DNA from: Puniceibacterium sp. IMCC21224
GTDB taxonomy: Bacteria; Pseudomonadota; Alphaproteobacteria; Rhodobacterales; Rhodobacteraceae
NCBI RefSeq assembly: GCF_001038505.1
Contig: NZ_LDPY01000001.1
Coordinates: forward strand, 124,001 to 188,000
Direction: 5' to 3'
DNA: 64,000 nt
Part shown: one piece after another, positions 38,026 to 46,484 of the stretch
How positions within the stretch are numbered: position 1 is the stretch's first letter
Layout: every line of letters starts with the position of its first letter
The notes under the pieces: model-generated
Told to the model about the DNA's origin: nothing
Seen by the model: only the letters and a program-made list of their open reading frames with translations
The model's database searches: none
Program-made: the position numbers and the translations under genes

Positions 38026-38939
38026 CACGACTCTTCCTTTTTCGGTGTGCCGTCGCGCATAAGACCCTTTTCGACAAGCTCAACAACACAGGGAAAGTAG
38101 CGGCCGGAATAGCCGTGTTTAACCGCAGCTTCGTAATAGCTTTGAACGGTTTCTGCGGCGGGCAGGTCCACACCCGTGCTTTGTGCCAAGGCAAACACAC
38201 CGCCGATGTCCTTGAGGACATATTCCGGCGAAAATGCCCTGTCTGGAAACGCGCGCGGCAGCATGGCCTTGCGTGCGTGATTGCGCAGCACAAAGCTGTC
38301 GCCCGACCCTTTTGACACCGCGTCGAGCAGAACTTCGGGATCAACGCCGCCCGCTTCGCCCAGCACCATCATCTCGGCCATGGCCACCGTATTGGCAAAC
38401 ACCAGCATGTTGTTTACCAGCTTAAGAACCTGGCCTGTACCAACTTTGCCGCCGTGTGTGATGTCGGTTGCGATATATTCGAGGTGCGGTTTGATCCGGT
38501 CGAACAGATCCTGATCCGCACCGACCATGATCGACAACGCGCCTTTTTGCGCGGCTTCGCGGGTACGTGCCACTGGCGCGTCGGCAAACCTGATCCCGGC
38601 AGCCCCCAGCTTTGCTGCCGCCGCGCGAGCCGCAGCCACCGACGTCGTCGACAGATCAACCACGATTTTGCACTTGCCGTCAGCGTTCAAAAGCTCGGTT
38701 GTCACCGCGTCCACCTGCGGATCACCCGGCAAGGACAAAAAGATAATATCCGATGCCTGCGCCAGATCGACGAGCGATGCGACGCGCTCGGCGCTGTCCT
38801 GCTCGACCGCGACCAGCGCGTCTTCGGAGAGATCAAACGCCAAAACCTTGCCGTGGTGTTTTCGGGCCATGTTCTGACACATGGGCCCACCCATCACGCC
38901 AAGCCCGACAAATCCAATGGTATCCTGCGTATTCATCAT
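38025..38939 (-). CDS. Beta-hydroxyacid dehydrogenase (3-hydroxyisobutyrate/tartronate semialdehyde type)
   Basis: A 304-residue enzyme with the N-terminal Rossmann motif GFVGLGVMGGPMCQNMA, the substrate-binding DLSTTS, and the catalytic-lysine segment GKVGTGQVLKLVNN. The family oxidises a beta-hydroxy acid or reduces its semialdehyde with NAD(P). ATG 38939 overlaps the SDR stop; a second ATG one codon later is equally possible. In this cluster it may act on a product of the lyase (for example a semialdehyde) or prepare the imported acid. The exact substrate is not determined. Confidence 0.85.
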   Translation of the reverse strand: MMNTQDTIGFVGLGVMGGPMCQNMARKHHGKVLAFDLSEDALVAVEQDSAERVASLVDLAQASDIIFLSLPGDPQVDAVTTELLNADGKCKIVVDLSTTSVAAARAAAAKLGAAGIRFADAPVARTREAAQKGALSIMVGADQDLFDRIKPHLEYIATDITHGGKVGTGQVLKLVNNMLVFANTVAMAEMMVLGEAGGVDPEVLLDAVSKGSGDSFVLRNHARKAMLPRAFPDRAFSPEYVLKDIGGVFALAQSTGVDLPAAETVQSYYEAAVKHGYSGRYFPCVVELVEKGLMRDGTPKKEES

Positions 38940-39688
38940 CAATCCATCAACATCCCGCCGTTCACGTCGAGAACGGTGCCGGTAATCCAATTTGAAGCAG
39001 GCGAGCAAAGGAACAGGATCGCCTGCGCAATGTCTTCTGGTTGACCGAACCGGCCCAGCGGCACGCTGCCGTGCGCCGAAGGTGCCGCGCGCTGCGTCAC
39101 AGTTTCCCACATCGGCGTTTCAACCGGCCCGGGCGCAATGACGCTGGCATAGATACCCTTGTCCGCACCGTTCTTTGCGACCCACTTCATCAGGCCATGT
39201 ACCGCAGACTTTGCCGCGACATAGGACGGGCCAGAAGCCACGCCGCCGATTTTTGCGGCGATTGATCCCAGGGCGACGATCTTGCCCATCTGTTGGTCGG
39301 CCATCACCGGAAAAATCTCGCGGATCGGATTGACGACCCCCATCAGGTTGACGTCCAGCATTTTCTGCCACTCGTCCTCTGTTGAATCGACCAGGTGGCG
39401 GTGCGAAATCGTCCCTGCACACAGGACCAAAGCATCAATCCGGCCGTGTTCTTTGACGATGTCTGCAACCAGCGTCCGCGTCTCATCGCCCGACGTCACA
39501 TCATAACGACGATAGATAATGCCTGCGTCGGCGAAGGCCGCGTCGTCGACAATATCTGTCGCGATGACTGTCGACCCGGCCTGTGCAAGTGCAAGCGCAG
39601 TCGCGCGCCCAATTCCACCTGCCGCGCCCGTCACAAGCGAAATTTTGTTATCCATACGCGCCGGAGCGCTAACTGGTATCTGGGCCAT
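38939..39688 (-). CDS. Short-chain dehydrogenase/reductase
   Basis: A 249-residue classical SDR with the cofactor motif TGAAGGIGRA, catalytic Ser in LGSIAAKIGG, YVAAK (Tyr-x3-Lys) and the PGPVETPMW segment. An Asp after beta-2 (ATDIVDD) favours NAD+. The ATG at 39688 follows GGGAGG by eight bases; a GTG at 39697 is less likely because it would overlap that site. It is 83 bases downstream of the binding-protein gene and coupled to the next dehydrogenase. Together they suggest oxidation of an alcohol or hydroxy acid after uptake. Confidence 0.87.
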   Translation of the reverse strand: MAQIPVSAPARMDNKISLVTGAAGGIGRATALALAQAGSTVIATDIVDDAAFADAGIIYRRYDVTSGDETRTLVADIVKEHGRIDALVLCAGTISHRHLVDSTEDEWQKMLDVNLMGVVNPIREIFPVMADQQMGKIVALGSIAAKIGGVASGPSYVAAKSAVHGLMKWVAKNGADKGIYASVIAPGPVETPMWETVTQRAAPSAHGSVPLGRFGQPEDIAQAILFLCSPASNWITGTVLDVNGGMLMD

Positions 39689-39771
39689 CCCAGCCACCTC
39701 CCGATTTCATGAGTTTAGCTGCGCATCGGCGCCTTCACCGCAGGCAAGACGCCGATGTCATCGTGATTGAT

Positions 39772-40995
39772 TTAGTTTGGCGTCGCAGCATCAAAGACGA
39801 CCGATGGGTAAGGCGTGAAGTCACTGACAAGTTCAAAACCATCCGCTGTCGCCTGAATTATCCCCTCTTGGCGGGTGCCGCGATGATCGCCCTCTTTGAA
39901 CGAAACGCCGCGCGCACCGCCCACCGATGCCCCATCTAGAGTTTCAAGCGCTTTGATCAGGTTAACACGGGTCAATTCATCACCAGACGCAAGCAGCGCC
40001 TCAAAACCGTTGTGAAAGATCGCCGCATTGCTCCAGCCGTTCAGACCGAAAACACCCACGGGATCGTCAGGATAATACGTCGCGATAGACTCGCGGTAGG
40101 CCGCGATTTCCGGCGCGTCGCTCGACACTGGCAGCAGCCAGGACGAGAAATAGACACCATCCAGAAGATCACCAGCAAGCCTGCGTGTAGACGGGTCAGC
40201 GGTAAAGAACGGCGCAAACCACTTTACGTCGACCCCTTGCAAATCGGCGGCCTTCAACGCCGCTGCAAGGTTGGCATTGGACCCGAAAAGAATTACTGCC
40301 TCGGCCCCGGAATTGGCGACCCGGCGAATGTGGGGGCTAAAGCTTGTGGTTTTCACGTCAAACGGGACGGATTCAGCCGCCTCGATTCCCAGATCTGCCA
40401 GATAGGCATCAAACCCGCGCTTGGCCGATTTTCCCAGCTCATCGTTTTCCCAAAGCAGCGCAACCTTTGTGAAATCAAGCGCGTTAATCGCGTAATCAAG
40501 GTTCGATGCGGCGGACCAACCATAGTCAGGCAACAGCGGAAACACGTTGGGCTCAACAAAGAACTGGCTTGCGCCACCGATCGGACCGATGACGGGCAGG
40601 CTGACTTCGCGCGCATAGGGCAGGACAGCAACGTTGGTCGCAGTGCCAATGGACGCGGACAGCGCAAAAATACCATCATCTTCGACCATCTGACGCGTCA
40701 CCGCCACCGACCGCGCCGGATCATACCCATCATCTTTTGTCACATAGTGTACGGTCCACCCGTTGATGCCGCCACTTTCATTCAGGTTCCGGTAATACGC
40801 TTCTGCCGCGTGCGTCAAAATTGCATAGAACGGCACCGGGCCCGTCACCGGCGTAAATGCGCCAATCGTGACAACCTTGTTCTCTTCGTCAATGCCGACA
40901 TCAGCCGCCTGTGCCTGCCCTACCCCAAACACAGGGCCCATCATTGCCAGCGACACGACGCATGACGCCGCGACCCTCCTTGAAATCGAAAGCAT
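39772..40995 (-). CDS. Periplasmic substrate-binding protein, Liv/amide-type
   Basis: A 407-residue periplasmic binding protein (Peripla_BP_6 type). Residues 1-30 form a Sec signal peptide ending in GQAQA, followed by the mature start ADVGIDEENKVVTIGAFTPV. Internal segments GPVPFYAILTHAAEAYYRNLN and DDGYDPARSVAVTRQMVEDD are typical. It delivers ligand to the LivHMGF importer. The ATG at 40995 has GGAGGAGA upstream; the 36 residues before it are not a protein. First gene of the upper unit, with an AATGCATT palindrome 66 bases upstream, so it likely responds to the GntR regulator. Confidence 0.9.
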   Translation of the reverse strand: MLSISRRVAASCVVSLAMMGPVFGVGQAQAADVGIDEENKVVTIGAFTPVTGPVPFYAILTHAAEAYYRNLNESGGINGWTVHYVTKDDGYDPARSVAVTRQMVEDDGIFALSASIGTATNVAVLPYAREVSLPVIGPIGGASQFFVEPNVFPLLPDYGWSAASNLDYAINALDFTKVALLWENDELGKSAKRGFDAYLADLGIEAAESVPFDVKTTSFSPHIRRVANSGAEAVILFGSNANLAAALKAADLQGVDVKWFAPFFTADPSTRRLAGDLLDGVYFSSWLLPVSSDAPEIAAYRESIATYYPDDPVGVFGLNGWSNAAIFHNGFEALLASGDELTRVNLIKALETLDGASVGGARGVSFKEGDHRGTRQEGIIQATADGFELVSDFTPYPSVVFDAATPN

Positions 40996-41060
40996 ATGTT
41001 CTCCTCCCATCCACATGTTTCTTGTCGTCAGGATAGGAAGGCCACTGCGATGCGTCAATA

Positions 41061-41074
41061 TAAAATGCATTATA
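41061..41074. promoter_or_regulatory. Candidate GntR operator C, TAAAATGCATTATA
   Basis: A 14-base palindromic match with the AATGCATT core at 41064-41071, 66 bases before the binding-protein start. It lies in the divergent gap between the upper unit and the right-hand CoA-transferase. Confidence 0.7.
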
Positions 41075-41166
41075 GATTGACGGCAAGGGAATTTTTTCAG
41101 CAAGTTCCCCCTAATGGTCGTGAGAAAATGGTCTAAAAGCCCTTAGAGAGGCCTGAAATCGTGATA

Positions 41167-41180
41167 TATAATGCATTTTA
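41167..41180. promoter_or_regulatory. Candidate GntR operator D, TATAATGCATTTTA
   Basis: The fourth copy of the palindrome, with the core at 41170-41177, 85 bases before the right-hand CoA-transferase start and 106 bases from operator C. It would place this divergent gene in the same regulon. Confidence 0.7.
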
Positions 41181-41264
41181 TGGTTGTCAAAACCTCTACT
41201 CCCTGTCAGGTACATGCTGCACCGCCAAAGGGCGAACGCAACAGAAATTCAGACGGAGGCGACC

Positions 41265-42482
41265 ATGAACCAAGGCGTATTGGCAGGAAAGACAGTGGTC
41301 GAATTGGGGAGCATGATAGCGGCTCCATTCGCGACACATATTCTCCAACAATTGGGCGCAACCGTCATCAAAGTCGAACCTCCGGTTGGCGAGACAACCA
41401 GAAAACTGGTGCGCGGCGGTCCAAGCGGAAGCTTTCTCGCCTTTAACCGCGGCAAGAAAAGCCTCTGCCTCGATTTACAGAAACCTCAGGGGAAAAAGGT
41501 ATTTCGCAAGCTTGTAGAGGACGCCGATGTCGTCATTCACAATCTGTCGCCCAGTGCGTCCAAGAAGCTTGGCGTGACGTTCGACGATTGTAATGCCCTG
41601 AATCCAAATATTATTTTTTGCGCCATCAAAGGCTATGGAGATGGTCCGCTTTCACAAGAAGTCGCATCGAACCCGATTGCCGAGGCAGCCACCGGCATCA
41701 TGTTTTCCAATCGCATCGATGGACGCCCTTCGCGGCTTGGCCCGTCCTATCACGACCAGTTCGCTGGCTGCTATGCTGTCATCTCTGTTCTCGCAGCACT
41801 GCTGTCCAAGGACGAAACCAAGCGCAACATCGAACTTGGCCTGTATGAAACCGGCCTTCACATCGCGGCGCGCGATCTGCTCGGTGTTCAGCTCAAATCG
41901 CAACTCCTTGGCCGTCCCGAAACCGAACCGTCGGCCGAATTCAGTATTCCCGGCTATGGATCGTACGAGGGTAGCGACGGGCGCTGGGTCTATCTGGTCA
42001 TGCTCACCGACGATCACTGGCGCAAGTTCTGCGCAGCACTACAGATCGAGCAGATTGACGACCTGACAACCCTGCGCGAACGCCGCCGCGAGCGCTCCCG
42101 CGTTGAAGCAATTGTTCGCAATGCCGTCGCGCAATACGAATATGACGTGCTTGCTGCGCTCCTCTCTAAACATGGCGTCGGCTTTACCGAAGTACTTTCT
42201 GCCGACCGCGTGCTGAGCGCGGCCCAGGCGCAGGCACCGGGCAAGTATTCCGAGTTTGAGTTCAAAGAGTATGAATTTCAGGCGCCTGACCTGCCAATCC
42301 CGATCCTGGTGCGCAGCGACGAATTGACGACTGCGCCGCCACTGTTGGGCGAAAACACCGATGAAATCCTCGCGTCGCTCGGATTTGATACGGCAGAGGT
42401 ATCCGATATCCTCGACTCACGCGCAGCAATCCCCGCTGACACAGAACAAGCGCTCTGGTCCCTGCCCAAGGCGCGCGGATAA
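41265..42482 (+). CDS. Class III CoA-transferase (CaiB/BaiF), divergent third copy
   Basis: A 405-residue CaiB/BaiF protein. The N-terminus LAGKTVVELGSMIAAPFATH, NRGKKSLCLDLQKPQGK and the catalytic region GPSYHDQFAGCYAV with Asp are all normal. ATG 41265 follows GGAGG; the upstream 27 codons are not conserved. It reads away from the rest of the island but shares its palindrome. It could be a second activation step, or an intramolecular mesaconyl-CoA C1:C4 transferase as in the 3-hydroxypropionate bicycle. Identity to the other two copies looks low, so it is not a recent duplicate. Confidence 0.85.
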   Translation: MNQGVLAGKTVVELGSMIAAPFATHILQQLGATVIKVEPPVGETTRKLVRGGPSGSFLAFNRGKKSLCLDLQKPQGKKVFRKLVEDADVVIHNLSPSASKKLGVTFDDCNALNPNIIFCAIKGYGDGPLSQEVASNPIAEAATGIMFSNRIDGRPSRLGPSYHDQFAGCYAVISVLAALLSKDETKRNIELGLYETGLHIAARDLLGVQLKSQLLGRPETEPSAEFSIPGYGSYEGSDGRWVYLVMLTDDHWRKFCAALQIEQIDDLTTLRERRRERSRVEAIVRNAVAQYEYDVLAALLSKHGVGFTEVLSADRVLSAAQAQAPGKYSEFEFKEYEFQAPDLPIPILVRSDELTTAPPLLGENTDEILASLGFDTAEVSDILDSRAAIPADTEQALWSLPKARG

Positions 42483-42817
42483 CACCGTTTCAGGTGGCAA
42501 GTGATCCAAGACGCAACAACTTCGATCTGCCCACCGCCGGTCCGGCGTTCGTGTGAAGCTCTGCCGGTTTGGGCTTGGTCGTTTACTGAATCGTTTGGGT
42601 TCAACCCGCCGGGCAATGGCTAATGGCGCACCTATGGCATGACCGCTCGGGATCTTTGCCCAAGCGTCGAACACCGCGCGCACGACGGATTGCAACCGTC
42701 CCAAAGCACCCGCCAGAGACGAGAAAAGTCATAGGTCGATATCAATTCACCCCGTCAGGGGCAGGCTTTCTGTTGGATCAGGCATAGGGCGATCTACAGT
42801 ACAAAACTTGAAAACGG
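42483..42817. other. Gene-free gap between the catabolic island and puuD
   Basis: These 335 bases lie between two convergent genes. Short open frames occur on both strands but none resembles a known protein or has a ribosome site. The stretch may be a decayed remnant at the island's right edge; I see no terminal repeat to prove it. Confidence 0.5.
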
Positions 42818-44041
42818 TCAGCCACCGACGGCGGATGCGTACCATTTGCGAATTTTTGCCCGCTCTTCTTCCGACATATAGCTAAGGTTGGCAGGCGGCA
42901 TCGCATGGCTTAGCCCGGCCTGTAGGTAGATTACCTTGGCGTGATGGGCGATCTGCGCCCCGGTCTCAAGCCGGACTCCCTTTGGTGGCCAGAGCAACCC
43001 ATCCCAGGCCGGCTCTGCCGCGTGGCACATCGAACAACGGCCCATCACGATGTCATGCACCTCATCAAAACCTTCGGCCTGCGCAAACCGCAGCGCGCCA
43101 CCCTGCGCGACCTCGGGATCCTCGGCGCGAAACATCGGCGCGGTGCTAAGCCACATGATGATCAGAAACAGGATCGCCGTCGCCGCCCAGGTCCAGTTGG
43201 GTTCACCCTGGCGCGAATGCACCGAGTTAAAGTAGTGCCGGATCGTCACGCCCATCAGGAACACCAGGCTGGCAATCAACCAGTTGTATTGCGACGCAAA
43301 AGCCAGCGGATAATGGTTGCTGAGCATCAGAAAAATCACCGGCAGGGTGAGGTAGTTGTTGTGGGTGCTGCGCTGCTTGGCAATCTTGCCGTATTTTGCA
43401 TCCGGCTCCCGGCCCGCCATCAGGTCATCCACGACGATCTTTTGATTCGGGATGATGATCATAAAGACATTCGCGCTCATGATCGTCGCGGTAAATGCGC
43501 CCAGATGCAGCAGCGCCGCCCGGCCGCTGAAAACCGAAGTGTAGAAATACGCCATCGCTACAAGGATCACATAGAGCAACACCATCAGCCGGGTGTTATC
43601 GTCGCCGAATTTCGATTTGCAGATCCAATCGTAGGCCGCCCAGCCGAACGCCAGAGATGCGAACGAGATCAGGATTGCCTGCCACGGCGCCAGATCCATC
43701 ACCGCCGGGTCGATCAGATAAAACTCTGCCCCCAGATAATAGACCAGAAACAAAAGTGCAAAACCCGACAGCCAGGTCGAATAGCTCTGCCATTTGTGCC
43801 ATATCAGGCCGCCGGGCATATGGTCGGGTGCCACCAGATATTTCTGGATGTGATAAAAGCCGCCGCCATGAACCTGCCATTCCTCGCCATCCGCCCCCGA
43901 GGGCAGGTTTCGATCCCGGTGCAGACCCAGATCCAGCGCGATGAAGTAAAAAGATGACCCGATCCAGGCGATTGCCGTGATCACATGTAGCCAGCGCACC
44001 GCAAATTCCGCCCAGGCCCCCATCGCCGCAAGATCGTACAT
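42818..44041 (-). CDS. puuD: Membrane-bound urate hydroxylase PuuD with cytochrome c domain
   Basis: A 407-residue membrane protein with about eight or nine hydrophobic segments, beginning FAVRWLHVITAIAWIGSSFYF, and a C-terminal cytochrome c domain with haem motif CSMCH and a late Met in SHAMPPANLSYM. PuuD oxidises urate to 5-hydroxyisourate and passes electrons to the respiratory chain instead of using oxygen. The start ATG at 44041 has AGGAG six bases upstream; ATG 44047 is also possible. No other purine gene lies beside it here. A decayed LysR-type gene is upstream. Confidence 0.9.
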   Translation of the reverse strand: MYDLAAMGAWAEFAVRWLHVITAIAWIGSSFYFIALDLGLHRDRNLPSGADGEEWQVHGGGFYHIQKYLVAPDHMPGGLIWHKWQSYSTWLSGFALLFLVYYLGAEFYLIDPAVMDLAPWQAILISFASLAFGWAAYDWICKSKFGDDNTRLMVLLYVILVAMAYFYTSVFSGRAALLHLGAFTATIMSANVFMIIIPNQKIVVDDLMAGREPDAKYGKIAKQRSTHNNYLTLPVIFLMLSNHYPLAFASQYNWLIASLVFLMGVTIRHYFNSVHSRQGEPNWTWAATAILFLIIMWLSTAPMFRAEDPEVAQGGALRFAQAEGFDEVHDIVMGRCSMCHAAEPAWDGLLWPPKGVRLETGAQIAHHAKVIYLQAGLSHAMPPANLSYMSEEERAKIRKWYASAVGG

Positions 44042-44144
44042 CGTCATCTCCTGTTCCTGATCCCCCACAACGCTATACGGCCAAACAGTTGTTTGTTAAT
44101 CCTTCAATTCACGGTGCAGTTTCAAACTGCGCCCGAAAGGCTGA

Positions 44145-44384
44145 ATGGCCCAGGTAAACAACCACCCCATATTCCTGCGTGTCTATGAATTGGGCAGCAT
44201 ATCAGCCGCAGCGCGGGATCAGCACTGCCCCGTCCGCCAGATTACCACCCCGCGCATCTTAACCGGGCAAGGTGCGCTGATCCCGGCGACCACGGCAACG
44301 CCGCACTATCCGACTCAGCTGGCCTGCCTTAGCCGTCGCGTCGGTTCCCTGATCCCAAGGTGCAGTTGCTCTCGGACTTCATGA
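44145..44384 (+). pseudogene. Decayed LysR-type regulator fragment
   Basis: The 79-codon frame starts with FLRVYELGSISAAARD, close to the LysR N-terminus F-RV-E-GSISAAAR. Later residues GALIPATTATPHYPTQ echo the LysR segment RLI-RTTR---LT. Helix-turn-helix residues between are disrupted and the effector domain is missing, so it is probably dead. The rest of the gap 44042-44518 holds only the puuD upstream region and the amtB terminator. Confidence 0.45.
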
Positions 44385-44463
44385 TTTCCAACTGCCGTGC
44401 TGCGCGGCGCGAATCTGACGCGCTGGCGTGGCCACAGCCGACAGTATTCTGCCTGCATGACGC

Positions 44464-44490
44464 AAAAAGCCCGGGCGCGAACGCCCGGGC
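44464..44490 (-). terminator. Rho-independent terminator after amtB
   Basis: On the minus strand GCCCGGGCG and CGCCCGGGC form a perfect 9-base stem with a TTCG loop, followed by five T. It is 28 bases past the amtB stop. Confidence 0.9.
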
Positions 44491-44518
44491 AGTGGTTCAA
44501 GGTCTGAAGGAAGGAGGA

Positions 44519-45856
44519 TCAGCCCTTGGAAAACTCAGGGTAGGCTTCCATGCCCAGCTCTGCCATGTCGAGACCGTTGATCTCGTCCTCTTCCGAAACC
44601 CGGATGCCCATTGTCATCTTGAGGATGAACCACAGCACGAAGGAAACGACGAAGGTAAACACACCCACAACCACGATGCCGTAAAGCTGGGTGCCCAGCG
44701 AGGCGTCAGAGTTGGTCAGAACAACGGCGATGGTGCCCCAGATGCCGCAGATCAGGTGGACCGGGATCGCACCGACAACATCGTCGATCTTGATCTTGTC
44801 AAGGAACGGTACGGCGAAGACCACCAGCAGACCGCCAAACCCACCAATCAGAGTGGCTGCACCCAAGGTCGGGGTCAGCGGCTCAGCGGTGATCGACACG
44901 AGGCCAGCCAGCGCGCCGTTCAGGACCATGGTCAGGTCCGGCTTTTTGTACAGAAGCTGAGTCAGGATCATCGCGGCGACAGCACCACCAGCAGCAGCTG
45001 CGTTGGTGTTAGCAAAGATACGGCTGATGTCGGCAACGTCACCCACGGTGCCCATGGCAAGCTGCGATGCGCCGTTGAAACCGAACCAACCGAGCCACAG
45101 AATGAACGTGCCAAGAGTAGCGAGCGCCAGGTTGGAACCCGGGAACGGTGTCACGCGACCATCTTTGTATTTACCAAGGCGCGGTCCAAGCAGAATGGCG
45201 CCAGCCAGAGCGGCCCAGCCACCGACCGAGTGAACAACGGTCGAACCGGCGAAATCGAGGAAACCTGCTTCGTCCAGGAAACCGCCGCCCCACTTCCAGG
45301 AGGCCTGGAGCGGATAGATGATTGCGGTCAGCACAACGATAAAGGCCATGAAGGGCCATAGTTTGATACGCTCAGCCAAGGTGCCCGAAACGATCGACGC
45401 GGTGGTGGCGCAGAACATCAGCTGAAAGAAAAAGTCCGATGCGGTCGCGGCGTAGGTGTAGTCGTCTGCGCCATCGGCGGCGACGCCCACAACCTCCATC
45501 ACGGCAGGGCCCCAAACGCCCGACAGGATGCCTTCGGTCGACCAGGTGCCCAGCGGGTACATCAGGTTATAGCCGACCAGGTAATAAAAGATTGCCGCAA
45601 ACGAGAAGAGTGCGACGTTCTTCATCAACTGCATGGTCACGTTCTTGGAGCGCACAAGGCCCGCTTCGAGCATCGAAAAGCCCGCAGCCATCCAGAACAC
45701 CAAGAAGCCACCCATAAGGAAAAGCAGCGAGTTTAAGATAAAGACCGAATCGGTCGAGGCATTCACTCCCGGTACCGGACCAGCGTCCTGCGCCAGACCC
45801 AGGCTGGGCAGCGCAATCAGCGCGGCAACCGGAGCGAGCGTCTTGAAAAGTTTCAT
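44519..45856 (-). CDS. amtB: Ammonium transporter AmtB
   Basis: A 445-residue Amt/MEP channel. A signal peptide (residues 1-22, ending LGLAQ) is followed by about eleven membrane segments. The two pore histidines lie in GSTVVHSVGGW and GAIPVHLICGIWG. The C-terminal cytoplasmic tail ends GMEAYPEFSKG, where GlnK would dock. It admits ammonium under nitrogen limitation. It is 32 bases after glnK in the same direction, the classic glnK-amtB pair, and closed by a strong terminator. Confidence 0.96.
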   Translation of the reverse strand: MKLFKTLAPVAALIALPSLGLAQDAGPVPGVNASTDSVFILNSLLFLMGGFLVFWMAAGFSMLEAGLVRSKNVTMQLMKNVALFSFAAIFYYLVGYNLMYPLGTWSTEGILSGVWGPAVMEVVGVAADGADDYTYAATASDFFFQLMFCATTASIVSGTLAERIKLWPFMAFIVVLTAIIYPLQASWKWGGGFLDEAGFLDFAGSTVVHSVGGWAALAGAILLGPRLGKYKDGRVTPFPGSNLALATLGTFILWLGWFGFNGASQLAMGTVGDVADISRIFANTNAAAAGGAVAAMILTQLLYKKPDLTMVLNGALAGLVSITAEPLTPTLGAATLIGGFGGLLVVFAVPFLDKIKIDDVVGAIPVHLICGIWGTIAVVLTNSDASLGTQLYGIVVVGVFTFVVSFVLWFILKMTMGIRVSEEDEINGLDMAELGMEAYPEFSKG

Positions 45857-45888
45857 TTTTTTGTCCCTTTTGTTCGTTCCGGCAGCCG

Positions 45889-46227
45889 TCAGAGGGCGTC
45901 CGCGTTTGTCTCACCGGTGCGCACACGCACAGCCTGAAGCACGTCGAGCACGAAAATCTTGCCGTCGCCGATTTTGCCGGTCTGTGCGGTTGTCGTGATC
46001 GTCTCAACGACCTGATCCGCCATCGCGCCGGACACAACGATTTCGAGTTTGATTTTCGGCACAAAATTCACGGCATATTCGGCGCCGCGATAAATCTCAG
46101 TGTGGCCCGATTGCGAGCCGAAGCCCTTGATTTCTGTCACCATCATGCCGCGTACGCCGATGGCAGTCAGCGCCTCGCGGACCTCCTCCAGCTTGAACGG
46201 CTTGATCGTCGCAATGATGAGTTTCAC
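45889..46227 (-). CDS. glnK: Nitrogen regulatory protein PII (GlnK)
   Basis: A 112-residue PII protein. The T-loop reads GHTEIYRGAEYAVNF, with the uridylylation tyrosine in RGAEY. The B-loop TGKIGDGKIFV is intact. It binds ATP, ADP and 2-oxoglutarate and blocks AmtB when nitrogen is plentiful. The start is GTG at 46227, giving the standard 112 residues and the family start (M)KLIIATIKPFKLEE; the upstream frame is not conserved. The 257-base gap before the divergent penicillin-binding protein gene contains a tandem repeat that may be its control site. Confidence 0.96.
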   Translation of the reverse strand: MKLIIATIKPFKLEEVREALTAIGVRGMMVTEIKGFGSQSGHTEIYRGAEYAVNFVPKIKLEIVVSGAMADQVVETITTTAQTGKIGDGKIFVLDVLQAVRVRTGETNADAL

Positions 46228-46343
46228 CTTGGTCCCTTTCGGTTTGGCAGGTCGGGGCCTGCATTGGCCTGTGCAGCAAGAGCGGTTAGGCGGAGGGTTT
46301 GAAAGGGTAGACCGCCATTTTTGCGACCAACGGATGTACAAAG

Positions 46344-46365
46344 TTGCACAAATTTTGCACAGATT
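46344..46365. repeat. Tandem 11-mer repeat upstream of glnK
   Basis: TTGCACAAATT and TTGCACAGATT stand side by side, differing at one base and spaced one helical turn. They lie about 120 bases upstream of the glnK start and about 130 bases from the divergent penicillin-binding protein gene. It may be a nitrogen-control site; no NtrC-type palindrome was recognised. Confidence 0.45.
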
Positions 46366-46484
46366 TATAGATATGGCTAATTTTAGGGCGAAATAAAAAC
46401 CCTCAAACGCTGGCGGAAACAGTCCACTTCCGCGAAAAATCCGGGTACCCTATCAAAAAAGAGCACAAAGCCGGGCAGTATAAC

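Noticed and set aside
42417..42704. Open frame of 95 codons on the minus strand after the third CoA-transferase
   Set aside because: It has no ribosome site, overlaps the 3' end of a real gene and resembles nothing that I know; no terminal repeats support a mobile element.
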